DNA from: Paramacrobiotus metropolitanus
Lineage: Eukaryota > Tardigrada > Eutardigrada > Parachela > Macrobiotidae
NCBI RefSeq assembly: GCF_019649055.1
Contig: NW_026570227.1
Location: 558,001 to 622,000, forward strand
DNA length: 64,000 nt
Reading direction: 5' to 3'
Part shown: one piece after another, positions 47,499-56,664 of the stretch
Position numbering within the stretch: the stretch's first letter is position 1
Layout of the letters: each line of letters begins with the position of its first letter
Program-made: the position numbers and the translations under genes
The notes under the pieces: generated by a model
Told to the model about the DNA's origin: nothing
The model's database searches: none
What the model saw: only the letters and a program-made list of their open reading frames with translations

Positions 47499-48825
47499 TT
47501 AAGCCGTAAAATCCGCAATGAGCTGGCGATGTGAGTTGACTTCAATTATATTATCCCACACCATCATCGTAATGGCCATAATTGGTTCAGTTAATTGGGC
47601 GGCGAACTGCAGGCGGATTGATAGATTTCCTTGGCGTACGGTGCTCATCGGTCCCCGGCCTGTCCGTGAAGGTGTCAGATCGAATCCCCAAATAGCAAAT
47701 CCTTCCGCAAATGCTTTACGGTCGAAAGGCAGCGCCCCGTCCGGTGCGTGCAAGCGGCCAAGCGTCTCCAAAAGACCGTCATATGATTGCAAATAATCAC
47801 CCGTTGCGAAATTTGGTCGGTAGGCTTGTGCGGGATACGACTGTCCGTCGACTTCGACACTTATATAGTTGAGATTGAAATGTTCAAAGTTAAACGGATT
47901 ACCTCGGCGCAGCCCGTGAAAACTCGAGCTTTTTACGAATCCCACAAAAACACATTTGGGTACTGCTCCAATATGTAAATTAGCCAGCACTGTGCTCTGA
48001 ATCATACCAATATCATTAACACGCATACACACTCGCTCAATAGGGTATTTCACAGTCTTTGTCGATAATTGGGCAGTAAGCGCAGACAAATATGCCGGAT
48101 TAGGAACAAAGCGTTTGACGTACAGCCGCGGATTGCGAATGTATGCTTTAAAAGTATCCACTGGAAGATTGGCGTATGAACGCAGGTAGAATTCCGGCTT
48201 ATTCAAAATGAGGCGCACATGTAGCGGTACACCGGTGATCAAATTTTATCCCTGCTGGAAAATGTCCGTACATAATTTGGCGCTGAATGGGACGTACTCG
48301 TTGGTCACAAACATGGCTTTCCGCGTTACTTCTCCAGCGTTATTGGCATGATCTTACCCGGGAGTGTCTATATAAAATCCAGCACTTGTTGCCTGGCTTT
48401 TTAGGGCAGCCGGTGTGTACCCCAACAAATTTTCCAAATACGCTCGGTAGGCATATAATGGGGTGGAATTAGTTATCAGGCGGTTGGCCATTGTTACCTC
48501 TACCGAGCTGAATATAGAATGCGCTATTAGGTTCACTGGTGCAACCAGATCCGTGTTTTCAATATGCGTAGCCGCACCAAGTCCTGCAATTTGCTTTTGA
48601 TTGCAATATCCATTTCTAGCGTAATTTCCGTTAGCACTAGCAGCGCCGACGTTGAAGGGGAATGTAAAAAGAAATTTCTCCAGAACTAATTTCTTCTGTT
48701 TGCCCTGATGTTGGTAGAATGCGTTCTTCTTCTGTCCGCACAAAATCCGCTAGAGTGGCCGGAACGGAGAATAAATCCGACTCGACCTGCATAGCTGGCA
48801 CGCTTCCTTCCAAAATAAAAGCCAT
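47499..48825 (-). pseudogene. Major capsid protein (double jelly-roll type)
   Basis: Starts MAFILEGSVPAMQVESDLFS at 48825, two bases past the end of the upstream gene. The middle block has LVAPVNLIAHSIFSSVEVTM and YAYRAYLENLLGY. The C-terminal block has NPFNFEHFNLNYISVEVDGQ, then EGFAIWGFDLTPS, and ends at 47499. This is the Polinton hexon-like capsid order. Breaks: a frameshift near 48650, and two in-frame TAA codons (48356-48354 and 48248-48246) inside an otherwise continuous conserved frame. The flanking sequence keeps family resemblance across both stops, so they are nonsense changes rather than intron ends, although GTAAGAT at the first resembles a donor. In intact elements the protein builds the icosahedral shell. 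Confidence 0.85.
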
Positions 48826-48826
48826 T

Positions 48827-49195
48827 TTAAAATGCGTCCTCAAATTCTCTTGGGGGAATCCGTTTAAGCCGTTTAAGTCGGAAGGAAGGTTTCTTTATCT
48901 TTTTTGTTATTTTTTGCTGCTGCTTGAGCCGTTTGATGCCTCCTTGCTGTTGAGGTTGCGCAGTTAACGCTTCCGAAATTTTCTCTCCTACCTTCTTGGA
49001 TGTTTCACTAAGAACTGTTGTCGCTGCGTCGCGTAAGTGGGGCTTTGCTGCTTCCATTGCTGCTCTGGCATGTGGTGCCGCTGCTTTAATAACCGGGGCA
49101 GCAAAATGCGCTAATTTACTAAACATTGCGCGCAGAAAATTAGGTAGCATAAATCCGCTGCCATTTTGCATTAAACTCCCGCGATAGCGTGTCAT
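48827..49195 (-). CDS. Small basic virion-type protein
   Basis: 122 codons: MTRYRGSLMQNGSGFMLPNF, an Ala-rich amphipathic helical middle (HAAPVIKAAAPHARAAMEAA-like composition), then a strongly basic tail (KKIKKPSFRLKRLKRIPP). Position immediately before the capsid gene, small size, amphipathic helix and basic tail match the minor core/membrane-active proteins that Polintons and adenoviruses place here. Intact. Its stop and the capsid start are separated by a single base, so translation coupling or a shared message is likely. Exact homology to pVI or pX is not established. Confidence 0.6.
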   Translation of the reverse strand: MTRYRGSLMQNGSGFMLPNFLRAMFSKLAHFAAPVIKAAAPHARAAMEAAKPHLRDAATTVLSETSKKVGEKISEALTAQPQQQGGIKRLKQQQKITKKIKKPSFRLKRLKRIPPREFEDAF

Positions 49196-49296
49196 GACGG
49201 CTCCATAGCCGTGCTGGCTACTAGCGCCCGTGGCGGCCCCGCAAATAAATCCAGATAGAACGATGGTGACGGCTCAAAGAGGATTACGGGCATTTT

Positions 49297-50235
49297 TTAG
49301 CGATAGTAATACTGAATGGGGCGGAAATGCAGCTTTACCATTGACTTTCCAGTCTGAAAAATTGCCGCTTCTCCGAGATCAGTTGTAATGTTGATATCAA
49401 TAGTGTCCAGTCGATCGTATAAAACAGGTAAATAATGTGGATCCTCAAACCTTTCCGAAACAATTTCGAAGCGAGGAACACTTGCTTTAATGGGGAAAGC
49501 GCGCAAAAGCTGCATAGTTTCATCGCCCACAATATTGTAGTCGCACTTGTTGCAGTAGACAAAAATTGATTGGTTCCCAATGTGCATATTCACGGGCTTA
49601 TCTGCTGTCATTGTTATAGACGTCTCCAACAACTGCAACTCTGCCAAGGCTTTCAGCTGGTCGGACAGTGTTGTAGCTGCGGAAGCAAAATTCGTTTTTT
49701 CCATCAAAAAATTTTCATATTGTTCAGACTGTGCAGCAGAAAATCGTCGTTCTTTAAATCCAAGCATACGGGATAGATGCAAAGATGAGGGAGGAAAATC
49801 CAGAAAAACACGTACGCTGGGAAATTTCACTTTGAGCTTGGGCTCGGTTGCTACTAATTCTAATTGAAAAGCCTGTTCTTCCGCTGTAGAATCGCGAAAT
49901 GGCTTTAACCGTGGTACGTTATTGTTGATAAAATTAATGATGTCACTTTTCTCATAGATCCCTGCAGGTACCGTAATTGTGTCCCGGTCCATAGCGAAAA
50001 CACCGTTGCTATCCATAGAAGTAATTTGGTCAACGTGCAACGTTTGGGAACTGGGTAAATTGTACATTGAATTAGGATACTGTATTTCCACCAATGCCAT
50101 TTCCCATTGTCCCGGTAGGGATATCACGCTCTTTAACTTTGTGCTCCATTCAGCTGCATTATTCTTTGGGAACTGTTGCATACAGGCATCAGATGGAAGC
50201 GTGACATAAAAGCTATTAAGAGCCATTTCTGACAC
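49297..50235 (-). CDS. Minor capsid (penton-like) protein
   Basis: 312 codons, uninterrupted. MALNSFYVTLPSDACMQQFP at the start and WEMALVEIQYPNSMYNLPS soon after are characteristic of the Polinton minor capsid protein, the predicted single jelly-roll pentamer at the vertices. The C-terminus has IFQTGKSMVKLHFRP. The first 19 bases overlap the end of the integrase gene upstream (integrase stop at 50217). Two ATGs are available (50235 and three codons later); the second matches the usual MALNS start. Intact reading frame in contrast to the major capsid gene. Confidence 0.85.
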   Translation of the reverse strand: MSEMALNSFYVTLPSDACMQQFPKNNAAEWSTKLKSVISLPGQWEMALVEIQYPNSMYNLPSSQTLHVDQITSMDSNGVFAMDRDTITVPAGIYEKSDIINFINNNVPRLKPFRDSTAEEQAFQLELVATEPKLKVKFPSVRVFLDFPPSSLHLSRMLGFKERRFSAAQSEQYENFLMEKTNFASAATTLSDQLKALAELQLLETSITMTADKPVNMHIGNQSIFVYCNKCDYNIVGDETMQLLRAFPIKASVPRFEIVSERFEDPHYLPVLYDRLDTIDINITTDLGEAAIFQTGKSMVKLHFRPIQYYYR

Positions 50236-51184
50236 GACTGAGTTCGGCTTCGTAATATTTCCCGCGAATTAAATCCCCGTCTTCATCCAGTAAAACGTAG
50301 AGGGGTTCGGGCTGTTGTGGTAATACTTGTTGTATCTTGTAAATTTCCTCCTTAAATGTTGACTCATATCCTTTTTCAAAAAGTGTTTTGTCGATGGCTA
50401 CTCGTACTGTGTCACCTACGCTGTACTTTGGCTTTTCTGCTTTCCCAATAATAATTCTGCATATAGTCGATTGAATATTTGCAGAGAATTGGACTAGCTA
50501 ACCTCATTAGGCGTGACTTTATGCGAAGAATGAATTGCGTTGTTGTAACTGTTTACCAAATCTCCCAGAACGTCCCAGTACACTTTAGACTGTCGGTGTC
50601 GAAATAATTTCCATATTCGTTTCTTGAGATTGCGTATGCCATTTTCAGCTAAGGATGCTTTGATTGCTTTATTTTCAGAAGAGAACAAAAAACCTTTTGG
50701 GCTGTCAAAAACTCTTAACATCCTTATTGTAAAATTCAAGACCTTTGTCCGTTTGCAATTTAATGGGAGCTCCGAGTTCTGCAAACACCTTTTCCAACCC
50801 AAGTTTTACTTCTAGACCGCTTTTATTCTTTAGTAGTTGACAGCTCACTTTCTTGCTGAAGACGTCGATCACAAACAATATCCAACGGTATCCTTTGTTC
50901 TGCTTCGCATATTTTGACATGTCTGCCAGATCGGCTTGATATTGCTCCGCTAGGTTTGAGACAACTACGGGGTTTCTTTTGAACCTTTTGCGTCGAGATT
51001 TGTGGACTGTATATGGATCCAGATGCTCCAGCTGTTCCCGCGTTTGTTGATAGTTTGGTGCTTGTGGAAAGTGGCTGCGAAACTTTTGAATCCCTGTTAA
51101 GCTGCCCGGGTGCTGCGGGTTCAGATACGCTTGTCGTAGCAGTAGATTGGCCATCGTATTCGTCGTCGCTACTGCTTGATCCAT
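50217..51184 (-). pseudogene. Retroviral-type integrase
   Basis: N-terminal helical region (LLRQAYLNPQHPGSLTGIQK), then the DDE core: QADLADM, IVLFVIDVFSKK-like strand at 50870-50900, LQTDKGLEFYN, and the glutamate in SLAENGI about 35 residues later. A C-terminal SH3/chromo-like tail (KYSVGDTVRVAIDK, LDEDGDLIRGKYYE) ends at 50217. It normally inserts the linear element and makes the 6-bp duplication seen at the ends. Breaks: a one-base frameshift at a T run near 50712, a TAG at 50496-50494, and another shift near 50450. All three catalytic acids are still recognisable. Confidence 0.85.
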
Positions 51185-51256
51185 CGCAACAGCTAGATGT
51201 GCAGTTCCATGTCATACCTTCACCCAAAGACAAAGAAAAGGGAACGCATCCACCAC

Positions 51257-51752
51257 TCATTTGTTATTAATAGTCATCCAGTTGAACTGGGATTTGGTTC
51301 TTGAACCGATGGGACCTTCGATTTGTAAAGTGTTTTCATCAAATACTTCTCGCTTTGCACGCTTGCGTTTTGCCGGGGTGCAGGTGGAATAGGAGGAAAG
51401 CATCTAACATACGATCAGGCATATTAGGGGGTACCCACGGCTTCTTTAATAGTTGTGCTGGAATGGGGGGCACAGATGCTGTAGGCGGAATAACCATTTG
51501 GTCAGGGCCAAACGCCGACTCTTTCAGCGCCAAAAAGCGAGCCAAGTTTCTTGATAACAGTTCCGCTTTCTCCCATTCGCTTAGCGTATTCCGTGAAATT
51601 ATATCTCTCATCAAATCGTCCAGTTTTACAATATCCACAACTTCAGTAGGCTGCTGTTGTAATTGGACATCCGTTACAATACGACCTACCGTGTCACTTG
51701 CAAGTCTTTTCATTTCGCTCGCGGGAACAATATAATGCACTTCCGGTTTCAT
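51257..51752 (-). CDS. Polinton small structural-type gene B
   Basis: Starts MKPEVHYIVPASEMKRLA at 51752; its ATG overlaps the TGA of the preceding gene by four bases (ATGA). A helical middle (WEKAELLSRNLARFLALKE) is followed by a Pro-rich linker (IPPTASVPPIPAQ). The frame listed stops at 51339, but a shifted frame continues with the NLS-like KRKRAKREVFDENTL to a TGA at 51257, so a one-base shift near 51370 is likely. I recognise it as a common Polinton ORF that follows gene A, function unassigned; a DNA-binding or minor virion role is plausible from the basic tail. Confidence 0.55.
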
Positions 51753-52077
51753 TTCAGTAAGGCAGTTCCTAAAACAGCTGCCAATACAGGTAGAACCGCA
51801 GGTAAGAATCCTCCGCGCTGTAATAAAATTTCCCTCTTGCTTCGTAAAGGATATTTTTTGAGGGCAATCAGCTTTAATGGTCGACGCCAACGCTGACACA
51901 CCTTTAGCTGATCGGTGGTAAGAGGCACTGAATTCTTTACCAAATTCAAACAAATTTCTTCAAAACAGCGAAGTTGTCGTTTCGAAATATTTTCCAAAGA
52001 AAACGACGCTGCTTAGGTTTCAGCGATCGCAGGGTAAGGAGAAACGGTGCAAAGTCTTTTAAAATCTGATCACACAT
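51749..52077 (-). pseudogene. Polinton small structural-type gene A
   Basis: Starts ATG 52077, overlapping the ATPase stop by eight bases. The first frame (MCDQILKDFAPFLLTLRSLK) shifts by one near 51995, at a four-A run, into KRQLRCFEEICLNLVKNSVP, KKYPLRSKREILLQRGGFLP and a hydrophobic Ala/Leu tail (AVLPVLAAVLGTALL). The pattern of a helical N-terminus, basic KKR block, GGF and a membrane-like tail is common in Polintons next to the ATPase. Probably a minor virion protein with a membrane-active end. Confidence 0.6.
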
Positions 52078-52769
52078 TCTTGGGCAAGTTTGTCGTTTGT
52101 GGATTGATGTAAATTTTTGTCAACTCTCCCGGTAATACTGCTGAACGAATCCTTAAATAGGCAGGTGTGTCCGGTTTCATATCCAAAATGAGAGGTTGAA
52201 ATGGTTCCTGGCCGATTTCCTCGTAAGCTCCGCTGAGATGTTTTAAACCAGTCTGCCTTTCTAGAATCTTGATTTGGTTCACATCACGATTATTTTTGAA
52301 CAGAATAAGATATTGTGCATTAAGATGCACGTCTCGCATAGCAGACCCTTGTTTATATAGGTTATTGAATAATAAAAATACACAAAGCCGTTTATGGTGT
52401 ACTTTTGAGTGAAGAGTTTAGATAAATGCTCATTTTTCACCAAACCACTTGCCACGTCATCCAGTATCAACAAAATATTTTGTTTACCATCAAAATAATT
52501 TTCATCCTCCACAATTTGTTGAATATTTTTGTCAGTTCAATCCCAGGGACTTTGCGCTGAAGCATTTCGTAGGCTGGCTGCATTTCTCCGTACACCAAAA
52601 TAATTCTTCCAAATGGTTGGTCAAATAATTTATCGCGCTCCATAATTAATTTTGACACATACGTCGTTTTCCCCGAAGTCGTTGGCCCCACAACAAGGAC
52701 TGAAGCGGGTAGTCGGAATCTCAAATCAGCTGTCGTGCGCGGATACCTATTTAAGGAATCCATTTCCAA
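52070..52769 (-). pseudogene. FtsK/A32-type genome-packaging ATPase
   Basis: MDSLNRYPRTTADLRF at the start (ATG 52763 or 52769), then Walker A GPTTSGKT (residues 28-35), Walker B LLILDDV near 52450, and the C-terminal NAQYLILFKNNRD and VLPGELTKIYI blocks. This is the motor that loads DNA into capsids in Polintons and related viruses. Two one-base frameshifts separate the blocks: near 52530 (after ACAAAAATA) and near 52400. Divergent from the plus-strand gene at 52804, with only 34 bp between starts, so the two share a very short promoter region. Confidence 0.87.
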
Positions 52770-52803
52770 AGGGCGGAGCTATTGCTAGCGTACCGATAAC
52801 AGA

Positions 52804-53262
52804 ATGGAGATTTCAAAGCGGAGGGTTGTCTTGGATATTGATTGGTTTATCGCTGGCTCCCAACGGCTTATAAAACAGCTGGCATTTTGTGATTGCCCAA
52901 CTGGTGTTAGCAGGTGCTACACATTCACCATTCCATCCGACTTTAATCATTACCGCGTTGAATTTAGGAGCCAATCGCGTCACTCACACGGACTTGTCTG
53001 GCATAATCGTGGAGATTATTTATACTTAGACATTGCTAGTGCCATTCAGGATATGCTGGAGCTTATTGGTGAACGACCTGCGCGTTTGACGTTTTTTGCC
53101 AAAGGATTGGAAAAGCAAAAGATTTTGGAAAATTATTTGCCTGAAGTGTTTAATCTTGAAGACATTGGGTGCCCGAAGTTTAAGGAGCTTACTTCATTAC
53201 CACAAACAACGCTTTCAAAAGCGGAGACATTCGCAAATTGGCTGAATGGCGAAAATAACTAA
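52804..53262 (+). CDS. Exonuclease-like Maverick protein, plus-strand paralogue
   Basis: 152 codons: RRVVLDIDWFIAGSQRLIKQ, CYTFTIPSDF, RLTFFAKGLEKQKIL, VFNLEDIGCPKFKEL and AETFANWLNG. Each block has a counterpart in the gene at 45783-46516, so the element holds two diverged members of one family on opposite strands. This one lacks the zinc-finger tail. The D-I-D block followed by a conserved Lys-Gly and a distal Asp suggests an RNase H/DEDD-like fold; catalytic competence is unproven. It ends inside the TBP gene (17-bp overlap in another frame), which suggests a shared transcript. Intact. Confidence 0.6.
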   Translation: MEISKRRVVLDIDWFIAGSQRLIKQLAFCDCPTGVSRCYTFTIPSDFNHYRVEFRSQSRHSHGLVWHNRGDYLYLDIASAIQDMLELIGERPARLTFFAKGLEKQKILENYLPEVFNLEDIGCPKFKELTSLPQTTLSKAETFANWLNGENN

Positions 53263-53773
53263 CGTTGTTGCAACTGCTGACCTTGGCTGCGCAATTGACT
53301 TACCCAGCTTATCCGAACGCGCTCCGCTTTCACATTATGCACCACATAAATTTTCCGGGCTTCTTCTCCGTTCCATTCGTCCTTACAAATCGCACTGCCA
53401 AGTGTACCGCAACGGCAAGATCACAGTTAATGGTGCAAAGTCTATCAGTGATGCTCTCGCGTTATTGGATCACTATTACCGGAAACTGCAAAAATATGGC
53501 TATCAAAAAGCCTCGTTAAAGAATCCACGAATCGTTAACATTGTCGCCACTTTTAATTTTGGGAAATTTCTTAGTTTAGAGAAACTGTACAACTCAATAA
53601 GAGCAAAAGCTGATGCCATGTTTGAACCTGAAATATTTCCGGCCATGCGAGTCCGGCTTCAAGGTTGTACGGCGATGATTTTCCATTCTGGAAAAATTAA
53701 TTTATTAGGTGCAAAAGATGCTATCACTCTTCAAACTGCTGAAAACGAATTGCGCTTGTTATTAGGAAACTAA
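53246..53773 (+). CDS. TATA-binding protein (TBP) homologue in the Maverick
   Basis: 175 codons, nearly exactly a TBP core with no N-terminal extension. Two direct repeats are visible: residues ~4-87 (ITNVVATADLGCAIDL ... VYRNGKITVNGAKS) and ~96-174 (IVNIVATFNFG ... EPEIFPAMRVRL ... AMIFHSGKINLLGAK). These are the TBP saddle repeats. Minor-groove asparagines align at N6 and N98. Of the four DNA-kinking phenylalanines, F36, F131 and F146 are kept and the fourth is Tyr54. TBP nucleates transcription complexes on TATA boxes. Starts ATG 53246 within the end of the upstream gene. The frame is clean and ends TAA. Strong divergence from animal TBP suggests long residence in the element rather than a recent host copy. 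Confidence 0.88.
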   Translation: MAKITNVVATADLGCAIDLPSLSERAPLSHYAPHKFSGLLLRSIRPYKSHCQVYRNGKITVNGAKSISDALALLDHYYRKLQKYGYQKASLKNPRIVNIVATFNFGKFLSLEKLYNSIRAKADAMFEPEIFPAMRVRLQGCTAMIFHSGKINLLGAKDAITLQTAENELRLLLGN

Positions 53774-54394
53774 ATGCAGCAATAAATAAAATTACAAAAA
53801 ACCTATCGCTGCATATTTCTATTACCTGGCATTAAAAAGCAGTAGTGCTTAAGTTAGTAAGAAATGTAAAGAACGTTTATCCTTAAAAGTACATGGTACA
53901 TACTACATAAACGGTGCAATACTGTACAGTATTGCACTGTACAGTATATACAGTGCAATACTGTACAGTGCATTAATCATTAATTATGATAAATAGGGTT
54001 CATTACGAAATGTATTTTTTTGTTATAAAAGCATTGAGCTAATATACAAGCATATAATAATAATTTCTGTAATGTAAAAACTGCGAAATCAGCAAATTAC
54101 GCCATACCGTTGACAAGGTGGAAAAATTCTTTGAGAGGTTCAGGCCAACTTTTTCCACTCGAGCCCTCGTTGCTTGTAGCACCCCTGAAACTATGTACAC
54201 ATAAAACATATACCATGTGTTACAACACAATATGAACTAAAAACATTGGCTTCACTTACTTCGGGTACAAGAAATTCATAAATTCTGCAATTAGCGGAGT
54301 AATCGTTAACAGAATTGTGGCTTTGGCTCCAGTGGAAAAAAATTTGCAGCGACCCTGGCGGACTTTTTCCAGTTGATCTGCACGCACGCATAAG
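53774..54394. other. Right subterminal region of Maverick, left of the LTR insertion
   Basis: No gene. Contains palindromes built on ACTGTACAGT, including a perfect 24-bp palindrome at 53914-53937, and further copies to 53970. The LTR element inserted at its right edge; the region continues at 62075. Confidence 0.6.
53914..53975. repeat. ACTGTACAGT palindrome cluster
   Basis: GTGCAATACTGT and its complement ACAGTATTGCAC abut at 53914-53937; TGTACAGTATATACAGTGCA and ACTGTACAGT follow. Related TGTACAGTA words occur at 62140-62150 and 62390-62400, and CTGTACACTGTATATA near the left TIR. Confidence 0.7.
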
Positions 54395-54770
54395 TGTTAC
54401 ATGTAGACTTTGTTCTGATGCTCGGCTCGCTACTTCTCCCTTGCCCAATGCCTGAATCACTTAGTATGTGCCGATTCTCCTGTAATGCGCTTTCTGATTG
54501 TCAAGGGCGATATGCCCGTTCATGCTGTTATCTGATATACCGTTCCACTTGTTGCTCTGATATACCGCTGTTTTTGTGCTTTTCTGACACAGTCGCCTCG
54601 GATTACAGTCCGATTTCCTTCAATAACAATCCCTGACTCGCATTTGCCGTCTCGTTCGTTGCCGTTAATGCATATTTCCGTAAACACTGCATATTAGACT
54701 ACGAAACCGGCCGGTCTTACACCGCCGTGACCTTTCCTTTTATTTCGCTCTGCCAATTATTCATGTAACA
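54395..54770 (+). repeat. 5' LTR of nested element
   Basis: 376 bp; inverted tips TGTTACATG/CATGTAACA. Confidence 0.92.
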
Positions 54771-56103
54771 AATGGTCCGACGACTGAGAAGTACCTGTCG
54801 GTTACTTCAGCCGTCACTTATTATTTGTATTATTGTTTTCTTTTCTTAATGTGCGATGCTTTAATTCGGCGATACCATCATCCATTCACAGCGGGTGCCG
54901 CTGCCGCTGCCGTTACTACTATCAACTGCGCCACTTCCGAGCAGTGCGGGTTCCAAACACCTGCCAGCCGTAACCAGAAGCTGCGCTCATACGCGCTTTC
55001 CGCTTTAATCATTTGTGATGCCAGTTAACCATGTTCCGTCGCGAGTATCCTTGACAACTGCCATTTTAAAAAAAGGTGGTAACGATAATCCTAAGGGAAC
55101 ATCACCGATGAATTTGTTCTTGCGTCCGTTTTAAATAAATGTCTCTTAAAAAAAAGTGTGCATAAGTTCTGTATTTTTGCAACAGTTGCTACTTTTATTC
55201 TTGGAGATTTATCTTTATAAAAAAAATAAATGTGCATTGCTTCCGATAAATGATGGTTTTGATAATTTGATAAAGGTTCCCGGCTTACTTTGCTGTCGGG
55301 AAAGAGTGGAATCAAAAATGCTTCTGTCGCTTTTGAATCACCGTACGTTTTCTGAATATCTAAACAGTACTGTTTTCGATTTCAAGATCACTGTTTACTG
55401 ATTTTGTTCTGAAACCTGAACTGATTTTGTTCTGGAACCTGAAAGATCATGTGTACCCGTTTCTACTGTCGCTTTGCTGATTTGTTGTTGAAACGTTTCC
55501 ATATTTCGAATTTTCTGATGAACGCTGAATGGGTTAAATTTACGTCGATCTCGCATCAGTGCTTTCGAAAAGCAATCGCTCGATACTGTAATGATCTTTA
55601 CTCAGCAGCATGTGTCAATTACGATATTTCTGTGGGACAATCAAATTATCAGTTCTCTGCTCATGAAAACGATTAATTCGTTAAGAAAACGACTAGCTTC
55701 TTTTTGATGCTTTTGGTGACCTTTGTTTTCGAAAAATAATATGGTTTGCTGTTATCGTTCACCGAATTTCACCTTGATCATATCCAATTTTTCTCGCTGA
55801 GTCAGTCAAAGTTTGCATGCCCTACCCAAAACCTGGGATTGCCAAACCCAAGTGTTGTTTTTAATTGTAGAAATATTTCAGAGGGCAGTACAGATTACAG
55901 GGCTTGTTTAACTGATTGTCGATTCGATAATGATATTCCTTTTCTGACTCTTTTTCTTTCTTGGGACCAACCCTTTATCCAACCTGGTTCAACGTTTCTG
56001 GCCGTTCCCCTTTATTATCAGATTGAATCAGAGTAAACAATTTTGACCAAGCCTTTATTTTGTCATTGCACATATTGAATAATTTGAGGTGAGGTCTTTC
56101 AAA

Positions 56104-56664
56104 ATGAGTAATCAGAACCATACCGAAAATCGCTCCGCTGTGTTGTCACAAAAAGCAGGTCGCAGTGTGACTGAGTCACTTCGGTTACCGATGTCTGAAA
56201 CAAACAGTTTTCGTTGTCGCCGGCACTCAGTTGCCATTATGGAGCATGAGCAGTTTTGTAACGTCAGCTTTGGTGCCACTATCACAGACCTGTCAAAGCC
56301 AGTTACAGTGATTGAAACTTCAGTTCTGCTTTCAACCGTTGATAAAATTAATAAGGTTTTGGACATTTGTGTACTTTGGTTTAACAGAAGTAAAGCACGG
56401 AAACGTAAGCGTCGTCGCGAAACTCGGGCGTGCTTTTACTGTTATAAGGTTGGCCATCTGCAGGCCGTATGTTTTATGAATCCCAATAGCCGTTACTACC
56501 ACCACTTGATAACGCAGGATTCAGGCAAGCACAAGCCAATAGCTCGGAGAATGAGCATACTAGAAACAGTCAGGCATGCGCGAAAGCGTCGCAACCGATC
56601 CGCAGTAGGGATCGGGATTCTGTTACTTGAGCTTCTGGCAAAGGAGCGCAACCTTAGCATGTAA
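56104..56664 (+). CDS. Gag-like protein with CCHC zinc knuckle
   Basis: The frame is open from 56089 (191 codons); I prefer the ATG at 56104 (MSNQNHTENRSAVLSQ). A basic patch RKRKRRR is followed at once by CFYCYKVGHLQAVC, a C-x2-C-x4-H-x4-C zinc knuckle as in retroelement nucleocapsids (C115, C118, H123, C128 counted from 56089). The tail is basic (HARKRRNRS). Lengthwise it is a short Gag; no capsid domain is recognisable. It probably binds the element's RNA. This is the only convincing protein inside the nested LTR element. Confidence 0.55.
   Translation: MSNQNHTENRSAVLSQKAGRSVTESLRLPMSETNSFRCRRHSVAIMEHEQFCNVSFGATITDLSKPVTVIETSVLLSTVDKINKVLDICVLWFNRSKARKRKRRRETRACFYCYKVGHLQAVCFMNPNSRYYHHLITQDSGKHKPIARRMSILETVRHARKRRNRSAVGIGILLLELLAKERNLSM

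Noticed and set aside
48246-48356. Reassigned TAA stop codon in this organism
   Set aside because: TBP and other open frames end normally at TAA; only the capsid shows internal TAA, beside frameshifts.
48243-48360. A possible intron in the capsid gene (GTAAGAT donor, TTTTCCAG acceptor)
   Set aside because: The interval reads as conserved capsid-like sequence in frame, and removal would still leave a TAA just after the acceptor.
54414-54636. An 80-codon frame present twice (also near 61718)
   Set aside because: It lies inside the two LTRs and is a by-product of the direct repeat.
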